Of a stretch of DNA of 38,828 nucleotides, positions 11,989 through 23,341 are shown piece by piece. The notes under the pieces were generated by a model. It saw only the letters and a list, made by a program, of their open reading frames with translations. It did no database searches and was not told the DNA's origin. Made by a program: the position numbers and the translations under genes. This DNA is from Branchiostoma floridae (lineage: Eukaryota > Chordata > Leptocardii > Amphioxiformes > Branchiostomatidae). Location: contig NC_049979.1 of NCBI RefSeq assembly GCF_000003815.2, positions 34,122,435 to 34,161,262 of the forward strand. Direction: 5' to 3'. The stretch's first letter is position 1. Every line of letters starts with the position of its first letter.

Positions 11989-12477
11989 CTAAAACAGCAC
12001 CATTACTGCTGTAATGTTGTTGGTGATGGTATCATAATCATAATACATGTCACTTGTTCTTGTTGAAAGCTTTTCCAAAGTTGAGATGGGGGCATCCTCT
12101 TTGGTCCAACTGGTTTCCACGCCTAGAACACAGACAGTTTATGAACAAACAATTCCCTAATAAATGCCCCCTCCCCCATAAGGATTTTGGACATCAACAT
12201 CTCTATACTTTTCCTTCCTTAAAAAATATCATACTTACGTCTTAGTGTTTTGGAGGAATTCATGCAAGTGTTCACTTCCACCTTCTGCAATTACTGGTCG
12301 CCTTATCATGCATATGCAACCAAAGAAATGTGAAATTAAAATACTTTGAAAACCAAGATGGCTGACGTACCTGAATAGATAATGTTCCAAGCTTGACTTC
12401 GGCTTTGGTTGCACTTTGGAGCTTAGAAATGCAAGGCCACATTGTAAACAGGGTCCCAGGTGATGCAGGAAAGTGTC
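11989..12477 (-). CDS. candidate spliced gene fragment, 3 exons (unknown protein)
   Basis: Three minus-strand exons join in one open frame. Exon 12477-12371 follows TTTTTCTTTAG and ends CAG|GTACGT. Exon 12284-12239 follows TTGCAG and ends GAC|GTAAGTAT. Exon 12122-11989 follows GTCTGTGTTCTAG and ends in a TAG. Introns are 86 and 116 nt. The joined frame reads through phases 0 and 1 without a stop (for example SATKAEVKLGTLSIQ, then KVEVNTCMNSS, then WTKEDAPISTLEKL). An upstream micro-exon, 12689-12655, would fit the phase: acceptor CTCAATATCAG, donor TCTG|GTAATA. I recognise no family. Open frames this short are not statistically strong, and other frames are open in parts, so the main support is the good splice sites. 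It may be a gene piece captured by the surrounding element or an old host gene. Confidence 0.3.
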
Positions 12478-12849
12478 CTAAAGAAAAATCTACCATATCT
12501 GTGCCCTGTATTTGTAAGATCTAGTGCACATCAGACAAGTAAACCTGGAGAGGCAGTTTGCATGCAAGCTGCAACTGTCTCGAATTTGAAATTTGCAGCA
12601 AAGGATGATGGGGGTAATTTCCCATGATCCTTAGCAAAATTGTTGTCTTATTACCAGAAAAATGTAGAATTAATTTCTTAAACTCTGATCTGATATTGAG
12701 AAAATAGACAAAAAGTATGCTGGTTCCAACTAATTGTTCTTTACATCTTGATAGACACATGGATTATGATAAACAGTGCCTGCCAAGAGGGTCAATGGAA
12801 AAGTTTCTATATGTGCTAGTTTTTATTAGATATTTTGAATAAAAACAAC

Positions 12850-13330
12850 AATCAAGAACATTCAAGAGTCTTATGCTAGTCAAAGCTTGTTCTGTAATTT
12901 CCTGTTTTGATATTAGTATTCAGTCAAGTAAGTCAAGGACCATACTCTTGTACTTGAATTCTTAATTACCTAGAATTAGGATAGATTATGCAAATCCTCC
13001 AAATTTTTAGAACACTCTTGTCGGTGAACGCTAACATGGCTAATGTTAAATGAGAAATACTTTCTTCACTTACGAAGAAAGATGCATTTATCAAAGTTTC
13101 TGGATACAAAAGACAAGAACATTCAAGATTAGTATTCCAGTAATTCCTTGCACTTTATCTTGTACTTAAATTATCTTGAATGTTCTTGTTTTTCTGAGCA
13201 GTATACCTGAGGAAATGTAAGAACGAAATTCTTGTTTTTTCTTAAACATTCCCCAAAAAGCAAGAATAGAGTTACTCGATGTTTCTTGATATGTAAAACA
13301 AGAACATTCAAGACTTTTGTTCCAGTAACT
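12850..13330. repeat. dispersed CAAGAACATTCAAGA repeat
   Basis: The phrase CAAGAACATTCAAGA occurs near 12852, 13107 and 13303. The last two copies are followed by TATTCCAGTAATTCCTTG-like or TGTTCCAGTAACTACTTG-like sequence, so a unit of about 196 bp is repeated. An inverted form (TCTTGAATGTTCTTG) lies near 13174. It belongs to the 3.3-kb insertion block and not to the 76-bp array. Confidence 0.6.
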
Positions 13331-13709
13331 ACTTGTTTATATATATTGATGTTCTTGTTTTTTTCTTACTATAAGAAAATCAAGATGGGGTAGAAAAAAT
13401 TCTTGTACCATCTTAAATATGGCAAGAATTTCAGTCTTCATACAAGAATACCAAGAATATTTGACTTACATTTCTTGAAAATTCTAAGGGGAAAAAGTCT
13501 TTTTGAGAAATTATTTCTTAGCTTAAGAAAAGTAAGGACATTTATCTTGTTATAAGAATTTTCAAGAAAATAGTCTTCGAATGATCTCTTTCTTTTTTTC
13601 GTATTCATTCTTATTTCTTCTTGAAATTTCTTCATGCAAGCACATGTGTCCATGAATTAAGTAAACTGTTACTAACCAAGACAAAACAAGACAAATATTT
13701 TTCGTAGTA

Positions 13710-16204
13710 TGAAGAAAATCCCCTTTTTTTCTCGTAACCTGTGTGTTTGTTATAGCCGTGTCTTTAATTCGTAAAGTGCAAGATTTGAAAAAAAAAATCA
13801 TCTGTTTTTTTTCTCTCCTAATACCTGTGTGTTTCTAATAGCCGTGTCTGAAAGATTTAAACTGCAAGGTTTTGACAAAATCCTTTTTTTATTTCTTTTT
13901 CAGAATCTTTGTCTTTGTTATAGCCGTGTCTGTAAGATGTAAAGTGCAAGATTTGAAAAAAAATCCTCCTTTGTTTCTCTCGGAACCTGTATAATTGTTA
14001 AAGCAGTGTCTGTTAAATATGAAATGTAAGGTTTTACTCTGAACCTGTGTGTTTGCGATATCCGTGTCTGTAAGATGTAAGTTGTTAGATTTGGAAAATC
14101 CTACCTTTTTCTCGGATCTTTGGTATTTGGAATAGCCGTGTCTGTAAGATGTAAAATGCAGGGTTTGCAGAAAATCTCATTTTTTTATCTCGAAACCTGT
14201 GTGTTTGTAACATGCCTAGTCTGTTAGATGTTAAGTGCAAGGTTTAAAGAAAATCGTCTTTTTTTCTCGTAAGCTGTGTGTTTGTAATAGCTGTGTGTGT
14301 GATAAATAAAGTGCAAAATCCGAAAAAATGTCTTTTTTTGTTGTTGAATTTGTTTGTTTGAAAAACCCGTGTTTGTAAGATGCTTTTTGCTCTGAACCTG
14401 TGTGTTTGTAATAGCTGTGTCTGAAAGATTTATACTGCGCGGTTTTCAGAAAATCCTTTTTTTTTCTCAGAACCTGTGTGTTTGTAATTACCGTTTCTCT
14501 AAGATTTAAATTGCAAGGTTTAAAAATAAGTATTCCTTTGTTTCTCTCGGAATCTGTATAATTATAAAAGCAGTGTATGTAAAATACGTAACGTAAGGTT
14601 TGGAGAAAATATTTTTTTGGAGGAACCTGGATCTTTGTAATAGTCATGTCTGTAAGATGGAAAATTTACCCTGAACCTGTGTGTTTGTAATATCCGTGTC
14701 TGTATGATGCAAGTTGTTGGATTTGGAAAAATCAACCCCTTTTTTCTCGGAACTTGTGTCTTTGAAATAGCCGTGTCTGTAACATGTTAATGCAGGGTTT
14801 GGAAAAAAATGTCCTTTTTTTAAATCTCTTAACCTGTGTGTTTGTAACAGCCTTGTCTGTAAGATGTAAAGTGCAAGGTTTATAGAAAATCCTTTCTTTT
14901 TCTCGTAACATGTGTTTTTGTAATTGCCGTGTTTGTAATATGTGAAGTCTAACCCCCCCCCCCCAAAAAAAAATCTCCTTTTTCTTTTGGAACCTGTGTG
15001 TTTGTAAAAGCCGTGTCTGTAAGATGTAATTAATTGCAAGGTTTGGAAAAATTATAATTTTTTTACTCTGAACCAGTGTGTTTGTAATAGCCATGTCTGA
15101 CAGTTTTTACTGCACGGTTTTGAGAAAATCCTATGTTTTTCTTAGAACCTGTGTAATATATAAATTCTCCTTCTTTTTTTTGGAAATTGTTTGTTTGAAA
15201 AACCCGTGTTTGTAAGATGCTTTTTACTCTGAACCTGAGTGTTTGTAATTTCTGTGTATGAAAGATTTATACTGCACGGTTTTGAGAAAATCCTTTGTTT
15301 TTCTCAGAACCTGTGTGTTTGTAATTACCGTGTATGTAAGATGTAAATTGCAAGGTTTAAAAATAAGTATTCCTTTGTTTCTCTCGGAATCTGTATAATT
15401 ATAAAAGCAGTGTCTGTAAAATACGTAACGTAATGTTTGGATAAAATACTTCTTTCGAGGAACCTGGATCTTTGTAATAGTCGTGTCTGTAAGATGGAAA
15501 ATGTATTCTTAGGAGAAAATCATTTTTTTTCTCGGTACCTATGTTTTTGTAATAGCCGTGTCTGTAAGATGTACTAAAGTAAAAGGTTTGAAAAAAAATG
15601 CTTATTTTTTTTCTCTCTCGATACCTGTGTGTTTGTGATATCCGTGTCTGTAAGATGTAAAGTGCAAGGTTTGAAGAAAATCCCCTTTTTTTCTCGTAAT
15701 CTGTGTGTTTGTAATAGCCGTGTCTGTAATTTGTAAAGTGCAAGATTTGAAAAAAAAAATCATTTGTTTTTTTTCTCTCCTAATACCTGTGTGTTTCTAA
15801 AAGCCGTGTCTGAAAGATTTAAACTGCAAGCTTTTGACAACATGCTTTTTTTATTTCTTTCTCAGAATCTGTGTCTTTGGAATAGCCGTGTCTGTAAGAT
15901 GTAAAGCGCAAGATTTAAAAGAAATCCTCCTTTCTTTCTCTCGGAACCTGTATGATTGTAAAAGCAGTGTCTGTTAAATATGAAATGTAAGGTTTTACTC
16001 TGAACCTGTGTGTTTGCAATATCCGTGTCTGTAAGATGTAAGTTGTTAGATTTGGAAAAATCCTACCTTTTTTCTCGGAACTTGGGTCTTTGGAATAGCC
16101 GTGTCTGTAAGATGTAAAATGCAGGGTTTGGAGAAAATCTCATTTTTCATCTCGAAACCTGTGTGTCTGTGAAAGCCTAGTCTATTAGATGTTAAGTGCA
16201 AGGT
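13710..16204. repeat. minisatellite array, segment 4
   Basis: Well-conserved monomers show clear higher-order organisation. The fused pair marker occurs at about 14030 and 15993. A monomer with a C-run followed by an A-run is at about 14950-14975. The stretch 14640-14810 recurs with high similarity at about 21065-21250. Confidence 0.94.
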
Positions 16205-16208
16205 TTAA

Positions 16209-17381
16209 GGCCATAAAGAGTGGTAACTGAGGCGTTTGGGGGGTGTTTTGGTGTCATGAAAATATCATGTTTGGATAATGCATGGGTCTTTAGTTTTTTT
16301 TAAGGAAGTACCTTATTGCAAAAAGGTGATTTATGCAAATTAGCATGACGTCATGCTGATGTCATAGAGAGCTATATGGCCACGCCCATTTGGGGAAAAA
16401 ATGCCAGAAAAGTGTTTTGCCCCGCTTGTAATTCGACGATTGTTGTTGATACCTTACAGTATTGTATATCATGGTCATTTAAAAAGATCTGTGCGTGGAT
16501 TTTGTCATATCATGTAATGCTGATTTTTTTATGAATTTTTATCCTCAAATTTTTATTACCCCATATGCTGCCAGCAATTGGGAGCACTAAATAGCACCCT
16601 TTTGAGGCGGCTGCGCGAGACATTCTACCTTAAAGGGTAAATTTCAAAATAAGATCCATTTTGACTAATTTTGATGAACAGTTTTTGGGGCGTGTCGCTC
16701 CGATAATCACATTGTGGTGGTAGTAGTGACGCAATCCATTTTTATAGGTCATAAAAAAATCAAAATGATATTTTGAGGTCAGATTTGTATTCGGCATGTG
16801 CCAAAACCTCCGTATACCAAGTTTTGTTCTTGTATCTTCAAGGAGAGGGAAAATATGGTGTTATTGCATATTTAATTAGCTGACTCAGATTTTGTTACCC
16901 CTGGAACTCAATTATTCAGGATTATTTATCATTTATGAGTTAGATATGTAAATTTCATGGCCATAGTTCAATTCAGCATGTTACAAAACTCCAGTAGACC
17001 AAGTTTTTTTCCTTGTATCTTGTATGACTGCGGAGATATTGTTATCTTGCATATTTAATTAGCTGACCCGGAGAAATTATGGCGTAATTTTTAGGCTTTT
17101 GATGGCCATAACTCTCTAACGGTATGTCCGATTTTTTCGCAATAAAAGTCATTCTATTTCTTTCACTAAGACCTATCCAATGATGTCAAGTTTGAAAAGC
17201 TGTGAAGAGTTTGAATTTTTTGTGTAATTTGAGACAGCTACTTTGACCTTGAAATTTGGCCAACAAATAGCAACATTTGATGGCCAAATTTTTGATTTTA
17301 TAAAAATAGAAGTACATATCTACTAACATTGATGGTTATTTTTCGGAAAGAAATCTTTCTCGGGCATACCTCCTGGCTACC
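16209..17381. mobile_element. TTAA-flanked element with internal duplication
   Basis: The 1173-bp insert is bounded by TTAA (16205-16208 and 17382-17385). The intact monomer reads GGTTTAAAGAAAATCG, so TTAA was duplicated. With the target included, the ends are TTAAGGCCATAAAGAG and, reversed, TTAAGGTAGCCAGGAG. The inverted similarity is therefore short. TTAA suggests piggyBac-type integration, but the termini lack the usual CCC start, so the class is uncertain. Inside, about 180 bp is duplicated in tandem: the phrase CATATTTAATTAGCTGAC occurs near 16866 and 17048, each preceded by ACCAAGTTTT and CTTGTATCTT. A TGACGTCA is at 16346-16353. No long ORF is present. Confidence 0.65.
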
Positions 17382-17965
17382 TTAAAGAAAACCGTCTTTT
17401 TCTCACGGAACTTGTGTGTTAGTAATAGCCGTGTCTGTAAAATATAAAGTGCAATGTTTGAAAAAAAATCCTCCGTTTTTTTCCCTCGGAAACTGTGTGT
17501 TTGAAAACGCTGTGTTTGTAAAATGTAATTAGGGGCAAGATTTGGAAAAAAAACCTATTTTTTTGTAAAATCAGCATACCTGTGTGCTTGTTATAGCCGT
17601 GTCTGAAAGACATCAAGTGCAATGTTTTGAGAAAATCCGATGGTTTTTTTTCTTGGAACCTGTTTGTTTGTAATGGCCGTGTCTTAAGATGTGAAGTGCA
17701 AGGTTTGAAAAAAAAAAACATTTTTGTTTATCTCGGAACCTGTATGTTTGTAATAGCCGTGTCTGTAAGATGTAAAGCGCAAGGTTTGAAGAAAATCCCC
17801 TTTTTTTCTCGTAATCTGTGTGTTTGTAATAGCCGTGTCTTTAATTTGTAAAGTGCAAGATTTGAAAAAAAAATCATCTGTTTTTTTTTTCTCCTTGTAC
17901 CTGTGTGTTCCTAATAGCCGTGTCTGAAAGATTTAAACTGCAAGGTTTTGACAAAATGCTTTTTT
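17382..17965. repeat. minisatellite array, segment 5
   Basis: This short array segment lies between two insertions. Its monomer order, including the GAAAACGCTGTGTTTG variant and the ATCAGCATACCTGTG variant, is repeated almost exactly at about 19945-20430 and again, shortened, at 24630-24930. Confidence 0.94.
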
Positions 17966-19574
17966 ACCTTTGCCAGAATGGCTAAGGTTATATTTTAGGC
18001 TTGTGAGTCTGTGTGTGTGTCTGTGTGTGTGTGTGTTAACAGCATAACTCAAGAAGTCTTGGATGAATCCCGATAATATTTGGTAGGTGGGTAGGGTTCG
18101 GGAAAACGAAGGTCATGTTCGATAATGGGCCTTCTGGCGGCTTGCTGCGGTACTGCAGCAGAATCTAAATTTTTGATATCTCGTGTTCTGGACATGCTGT
18201 GGTTATGATTTTTGAGTGGTAGATAGCCCTTGGGGCAGAGAGTAAGTACTATATGTTTAGACCCCCTAGCGGCTTGTTTGGAACTGCAGTCGCCGATTTC
18301 CTTTTCAAACTTTGGACGAGAATAACTCGAGAACGTGTTGATGGATCGTCACGATTTTTAGTATGTAGATAGCCCAAGTAACAATGTACATTATGAAATA
18401 CAAATTATGCAAATCAGCAACTAATTTGCATAATTAATGAGGAAAGTTTATAAATCCGCTGCATTTCATGATAGGACTTTCAAACTTGTCACATATATAG
18501 ATGAGAAAGAGAGAAAAATCAATCCATATTATTTATGCAAATGAAGACCTCATTTGCATAATTGATTAGAAAATATAAACGTGTTGACGGATCGTCATGA
18601 TTTTTGGTATGTAGATAGCCAATGGGAAGACTTACATGATGGAATTCAAATTATGCAAATCAACAACTAATTTGCATAATTAATGAGGAAAGTTTGTAAA
18701 TCCACTGCATTCCTTTATAGGACTTTCAAACTTGTCACATTTGTAGCTGAGAAAGAAAGAAATATTTATATATATTAATTATGCAGATGATGATCTCATT
18801 TGCATAATTAATGACAAAATATGAACATGTTGACGGATCGTCATGATTTATGGTATGTAGATATCCTAAGTAACAACTTACACAATGAGATAACAATTAT
18901 ATAAATTAAAAATCTGCATAATTAATGAGAAAGTTTGTAAATCCACTGCATTCCTTTATAGGACTTTCAAACTTGTCACATTTGTAGCTGAGAAAGAAAG
19001 AAATATTTATATATATTAATTATGCAGATGGTGATCTCATTTGCATAATTAATGACAAAATATGAACATGTTGACGGATCGTCATGATTTATGGTATGTA
19101 AATATCCTAAGTAACAACTTACACAATGAGATAACAATTATATAAATTAAAAATCTGCATAATTAATGCGGAAAGTTGATAAATCCACTGCATTCCGTGA
19201 TAGGACTTTCAAACTTGACACATATGGAACTGAGAAAGATGGCAGAGAGTAAGAGGTGTATGCTTGGGTCCGGTAACATCTTTTCTTGAACTGCAGGAGC
19301 CGGTTTAGTTTCCTACTTTGAAAGAGAATAAGTCAAGAAGGGATGAAAGGATCATCATGGTCTTTGGTATGCTGATAGCTTAAGTGATGCTTGATACAAT
19401 TTAATATCATTATGTAAATAGGGATCTAATTTGTATAAGCAATGGCGAAATGTTATGAACCAACTCCGGGCATATAAAATAAAATGTAATGAGTAACGCA
19501 TTTATGTCTACAGACATCATTCTACATAACAAAGTTGGTTTATTTGGCAAAGGTATGTGTTCGTGGAACTCTAG
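17966..19574 (+). mobile_element. octamer-hairpin element, copy 1 (1.6 kb)
   Basis: The element starts ACCTTTGCCAGAATGGCTAA and ends TTCGTGGAACTCTAG, breaking a monomer in its T-run. An inverted copy at 36041-37390 defines both ends. Four internal units of about 245 bp begin near 18334, 18580, 18826 and 19067, with GTTGACGGATCGTCATGA and GGTATGTAGATA. The last two are nearly identical. Each unit carries pairs of the octamer ATGCAAAT in inverted order, for example 18403-18414 with 18424-18435, 18533-18544 with 18550-18561, and 18649-18660 with 18670-18681. A (GT)n stretch lies near 18006-18036. No coding sequence is present. The CTAG end recalls Helitron CTRR ends, but the usual 5' TC and other marks are not seen. 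Confidence 0.8.
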
Positions 19575-22500
19575 TTTATTTCTTTCTAAGAATCTGTGTG
19601 ATTGTTAAAGCCTTGTCTGTAAGATGTAAAGTGCAAGATTTAAAAAAAAAATTCTCCTTTGTTTCTCTCGGAACCTGAATAATTGTTAAAGCAGTGTCTG
19701 TAAAATATGAAATGTAAGGTTTTACTCTGAACCTGTGTGTTTGCAATATCCGTGTTTGTAAGATGTAAGTTGTTAGATTTGGAAAAATCCTACCTTTTTT
19801 CTCGGAACTTGGGTCTTTGGAATAGCCGTGTCTGTAAGATGTAAAATGCAGGGTTTGCAGAAAATCTCATTTTTTTAATCTCGAAACCTGTGTGTCTGTA
19901 ACAGCCTTGACTGTAAGATGTTCAGTGCAAGGTGTAAAGAAAATCGTCTTTTTCTCTCGGAACCTGTGTGTTAGTAATAGCCGTGTCTGTAAAATATAAA
20001 GTGCAATGTTTGAAAAAAAATCTTCCGTTTTTTTCCCTCGGAAACTGTGTGTTTGAAAACGCTGTGTTTGTAAAATGTAATTAGGGGTAAGATTTGGAAA
20101 AAAAATATTTTTTTTTTAAATCAGCATACCTGTGTGCTTGTTACAGCCGTGTCTGAAAGACATCAAGTGCAAAGTTTTGAGAAAATCCGATGTTTTTTTT
20201 CTTGGAACCTGTTTGTTTGTAATGGCCGTGTCTTTAAGATGTGAAGTGCAAGGTTTGAAAAAAAAAAACATTTTTGTTTATCTCGGAACCTTTATGTTTG
20301 TAATAGCCGTGTCTGTAAGATGTAAAGCGCAAGGTTTGAAGAAAATCCCCTTTTTTCTCGTAATCTGTGTGTTTGTAATAGCCGTGTCTTTAATTTGTAA
20401 AGTGCAAGATTTGAAAAAAAATCATCTGTTTGGAATTGGAGATCATCCTTTTTTGCTCAGAACCTCTGTGTTTGTAATAGTCATGTCTGTAAGATGTAAA
20501 GAAAGTTCCCTATTTTTTTTTACCCTGAACCTGTGTGTTTGTAATATCCATGTCTGTAAGATGTAAGTTGTTGGATTTGGAAAAATCAACCCCTTTATTC
20601 TCGGAACTTGGGTCTTTGGAATAGCCGTGTCTGTAAGATGTAAAATGCAGGGTTTGCAGAAAATCTCATTTTTTTTAATCTCGTAACCTGTGTGTTTGTA
20701 ATAGCTGTGTGTATAATATATAAAGTGCAAAATCCGAAAAAAAATTCTCCTTTTTTTTCTTTTGAAAAATGTTTGTTTGTAAAAGCCGTGTTTGTAATAT
20801 TTTTTTTTTATTCTGAACCTGTGTGTTTGTAATAGCTGTGTCTGAAAGATTTATACTGCACGGTTTTGAGAAAATCCTATGTTTTATTTTTTTCTCAGAA
20901 CCTGTGTGCAATTACCGTGTTTGTTAGATGTAATGTGCAAGGTTTGAAGAAAAATCCTCATTTTTTTCTCTCGATACCTGTGTGTTTGAAAAATAGAGTC
21001 CCTGAAATTTGCAATGTTAGAATTGGAGAACATCCTTTTTTTGCTCAGAACCTCTGTGTTTGTAATAGTCATGTCTGTAAGATGTAAAGAAAGTTCCCTT
21101 TTTTTACCCTGAACCTGTGTGTTTGTAATATCCGTGTCTGTATGATGCAAGTTGTTGGATTTGGGAAAATTAACCCATTTTTTCTCGGAACTTGTGTCTT
21201 TGAAATAGCCGTGTCTGTAACATGTTAATGCAGGGTTTGGAAAAAATGTCCTTTTTTTATCTCGAAACCTGTGTGTTTGTAAAAGCCTTGTCTGTAAGAT
21301 GTAAAGTGCAAGGTTTAAAGAAAATCCTTCCTCTTTCTCGTAACATGTGTTTTTGTAATTGCCGTGTTTGTAAAATGTGAAGTCCACCCCCCCCCCCCAA
21401 AAAAAAAATCTCCTTTTTTTTTTGAACTTGTGTGTTTGTAAAAGCCGTGTCTGTAAGATGTAATTAATTGCAAGGTTTGGACAAAATTATAATTTTTTTA
21501 CTTTGAACCAGTGTGTTTGTAATAGCCATGTCTGACAGTTTTTACTGCACGGTTTTGAGAAAATCCTATGTTTTCCTCAGAACCTGTGAAATATGTAAAT
21601 TCTCCTTCCTTTTTTTTTTGGAAATTGTTTGTTTGAAAAACCCGTGTTTGTAAGATGTTTTTTTTTTACTCTGAACCTGTGTGTTTGTAACAGCTGTGTC
21701 TGAAAGATTTATACTGCACGGTTTTGAGAAAATCCTTTATTTTTCTCAGAACCTGTGTGTTTGTAATTACCGTGTCTGTAAGATGTAAATTGCAAGGTTT
21801 AGAAATAAATATTTCTTTGTTTCTCTCGGAATCTGTATAATTGTAAAAGCAGTGTGCGAAAATACGTAACGTAAGGTTTGGAGAATTTTTTTTTTTCGAG
21901 GAACCTGGATCTATGTGATACCCGTGTCTGTAAGATGGAAAATGTATTCTTAGGAGAAAATCATTTTTTCTCGGTACCTATGTTTTTGTAATAGCGGTGT
22001 CTGTAAGATGTACTAAAGTAAAAGGTTTGAAAAAAAAATGCTTATTTTTTTTCTCTCGATACCTGTGTGTTTGTGATATCCGTGTCTGTAAGATGTAAGG
22101 TGCAAGGTTTGAAGAAAATCCACTTTTTTCTCGTAATCTGTGTGTTTGTAATAGCCGTGTCTGTAATTTGTAAAGTGCAAGATTTTTAAAAAAAATCCTC
22201 CTTTGTTTCTATCGGAAGCTGTATGATTGTAAAAGCAGTGTCTGTAAAATATGAAATGTAAGGTTTTACTCTGAAGCTGTGTGTTTGCAATATCCGTGTC
22301 TGTAAGATGTAAGTTGTTAGATTTGGAAAAATCCTACCTTTTTTCTCGGATCTTGGGTATTTGGAATAGCCGTGTCTGTAAGATATAAAATGCAGGGTTT
22401 AAAGAAAATCTCATTTTTTTTTTATCTCGAAACCTGTGTGTTTGTAACAGCCTTGTCTGTAAGATGTAAAGTGCAGGGTTTAAAGAAAATCCTTTCTTTT

Positions 22501-23187
22501 CCTCGTAACATGGGTGTTTGTAATTCCCGTGTTTGTAATATGTGAAGTCCAACCCCCCTCCCCCCCCCCCCCAAATCTCCTTTTTTCTTTTGGAACCTGT
22601 GTGTTTGCGAAAGCCGTGTCTGTAAGATGTAATTAATTGCAAGGTTTGGACAAAATTATAATTTTTTTACTTTGAACCAGTGTGTTTGTAATAGCCATGT
22701 CTGACAGTTTTTACTGCACGGTTTTGAGAAAATCCTATGTTTTCCTCAGAACCTGTGAAATATGTAAATTCTCCTTCCTTTTTTTTTTGGAAATTGTTTG
22801 CTTGAAAATCCCGTGTTTGTAAGATGTTTTTTTTTACTCTGAACCTGTGTGTTTGTTATAGCTGTGTCTGAAAGATTTATACTGCACGGTTTTGAGAAAA
22901 TCCTTTATTTTTCTCAGAACCTGTGTGTTTGTAATTACCGTGTCTGTAAGATGTAAATTGCAAGGTTTAGAAATAAATATTTCTTTGTTTCTCTCGGAAT
23001 CTGTATAATTGTAAAAGCAGTGTGCGAAAATACGTAACGTCAGGTTTGGAGAATTTTTTTTTTTGAGGAACCTGGATCTATGTAATAGTCGTGTCTGTAA
23101 GATGGAATGTGTATTCTTAGGAGAAAATCATTTTTTCTCGGTACCTGTGTTTTGTAATAGCGGTGGTCTGTAAGATGGACTAAAGTA
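19575..23187. repeat. minisatellite array, segment 6
   Basis: This is the longest uninterrupted part of the array. Higher-order blocks are plain: C-run monomers at about 21387-21410 and 22550-22575, the fused-pair marker at about 19720 and 22262, and long blocks shared with segments 4, 5 and 7. Monomer length varies mostly in the T-run and A-run. Confidence 0.95.
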
Positions 23188-23341
23188 TATGATTAATAAT
23201 GGGAATTTTATAATTGTGACATGTGTACGTTATTCAATGATTAACAACACCATGCATAAATTGTGTTAATGTGTTAGTCAATTGCATGGAATTTACGAAA
23301 GCTCTAAATTTTCATGGAGGTATGAGGTCGCCGAACTCTAG
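23188..23341 (+). mobile_element. short relic sharing the 3' end of the octamer-hairpin element
   Basis: The insert of about 154 bp starts TATGATTAATAATGGG and ends GGTATGAGGTCGCCGAACTCTAG. The 1.6-kb element ends GGTATGTGTTCGTGGAACTCTAG, so the last 23 bp agree closely, while the rest is different. Compared with the paralogous array block at 22000-22170, about 150 bp of array is missing where this relic sits. Confidence 0.6.

Larger units (their letters stand above)
10381..13709. mobile_element. 3.3-kb TTCTT/AAGAA-rich insertion block of unknown class
   Basis: The block splits a monomer between GTGCAAGGTTTG and TGAAGAAAATCCCC. Its composition is unlike the array: it is full of TTCTTAC, CAAGAA and TTTCTTG words. 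The ends show a weak inverted similarity: CACGACCAAAAATG at the left, and TACTACGAAAAATA when the right end is reversed. Near both ends there is a similar direct phrase, GTCCACGAATTAAGCAA (about 10481) and GTCCATGAATTAAGTAA (about 13647). Inside are a 90-100 bp tandem repeat (10670-11580), a gene-like central part (11600-12850) and a further dispersed repeat (12850-13330). A composite transposable element is my best reading, but the superfamily is unknown. Confidence 0.5.

Noticed and set aside
12054-12245. Plus-strand ORF of 63 codons
   Set aside because: It is antisense to the better-supported minus-strand exons and has no splice or family support.
10381-13709. LTR retrotransposon because of similar phrases near both ends
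   Set aside because: The shared phrase is only about 30 bp. No primer binding site, polypurine tract, or protease, integrase or reverse transcriptase frame is visible.
20884-21387. 167-codon minus-strand ORF and many similar ORFs of 60-160 codons within 2-28.8 kb
   Set aside because: They are translations of the 76-bp monomer in whichever frame happens to be free of indels. All repeat the same three peptide themes and none has a domain.
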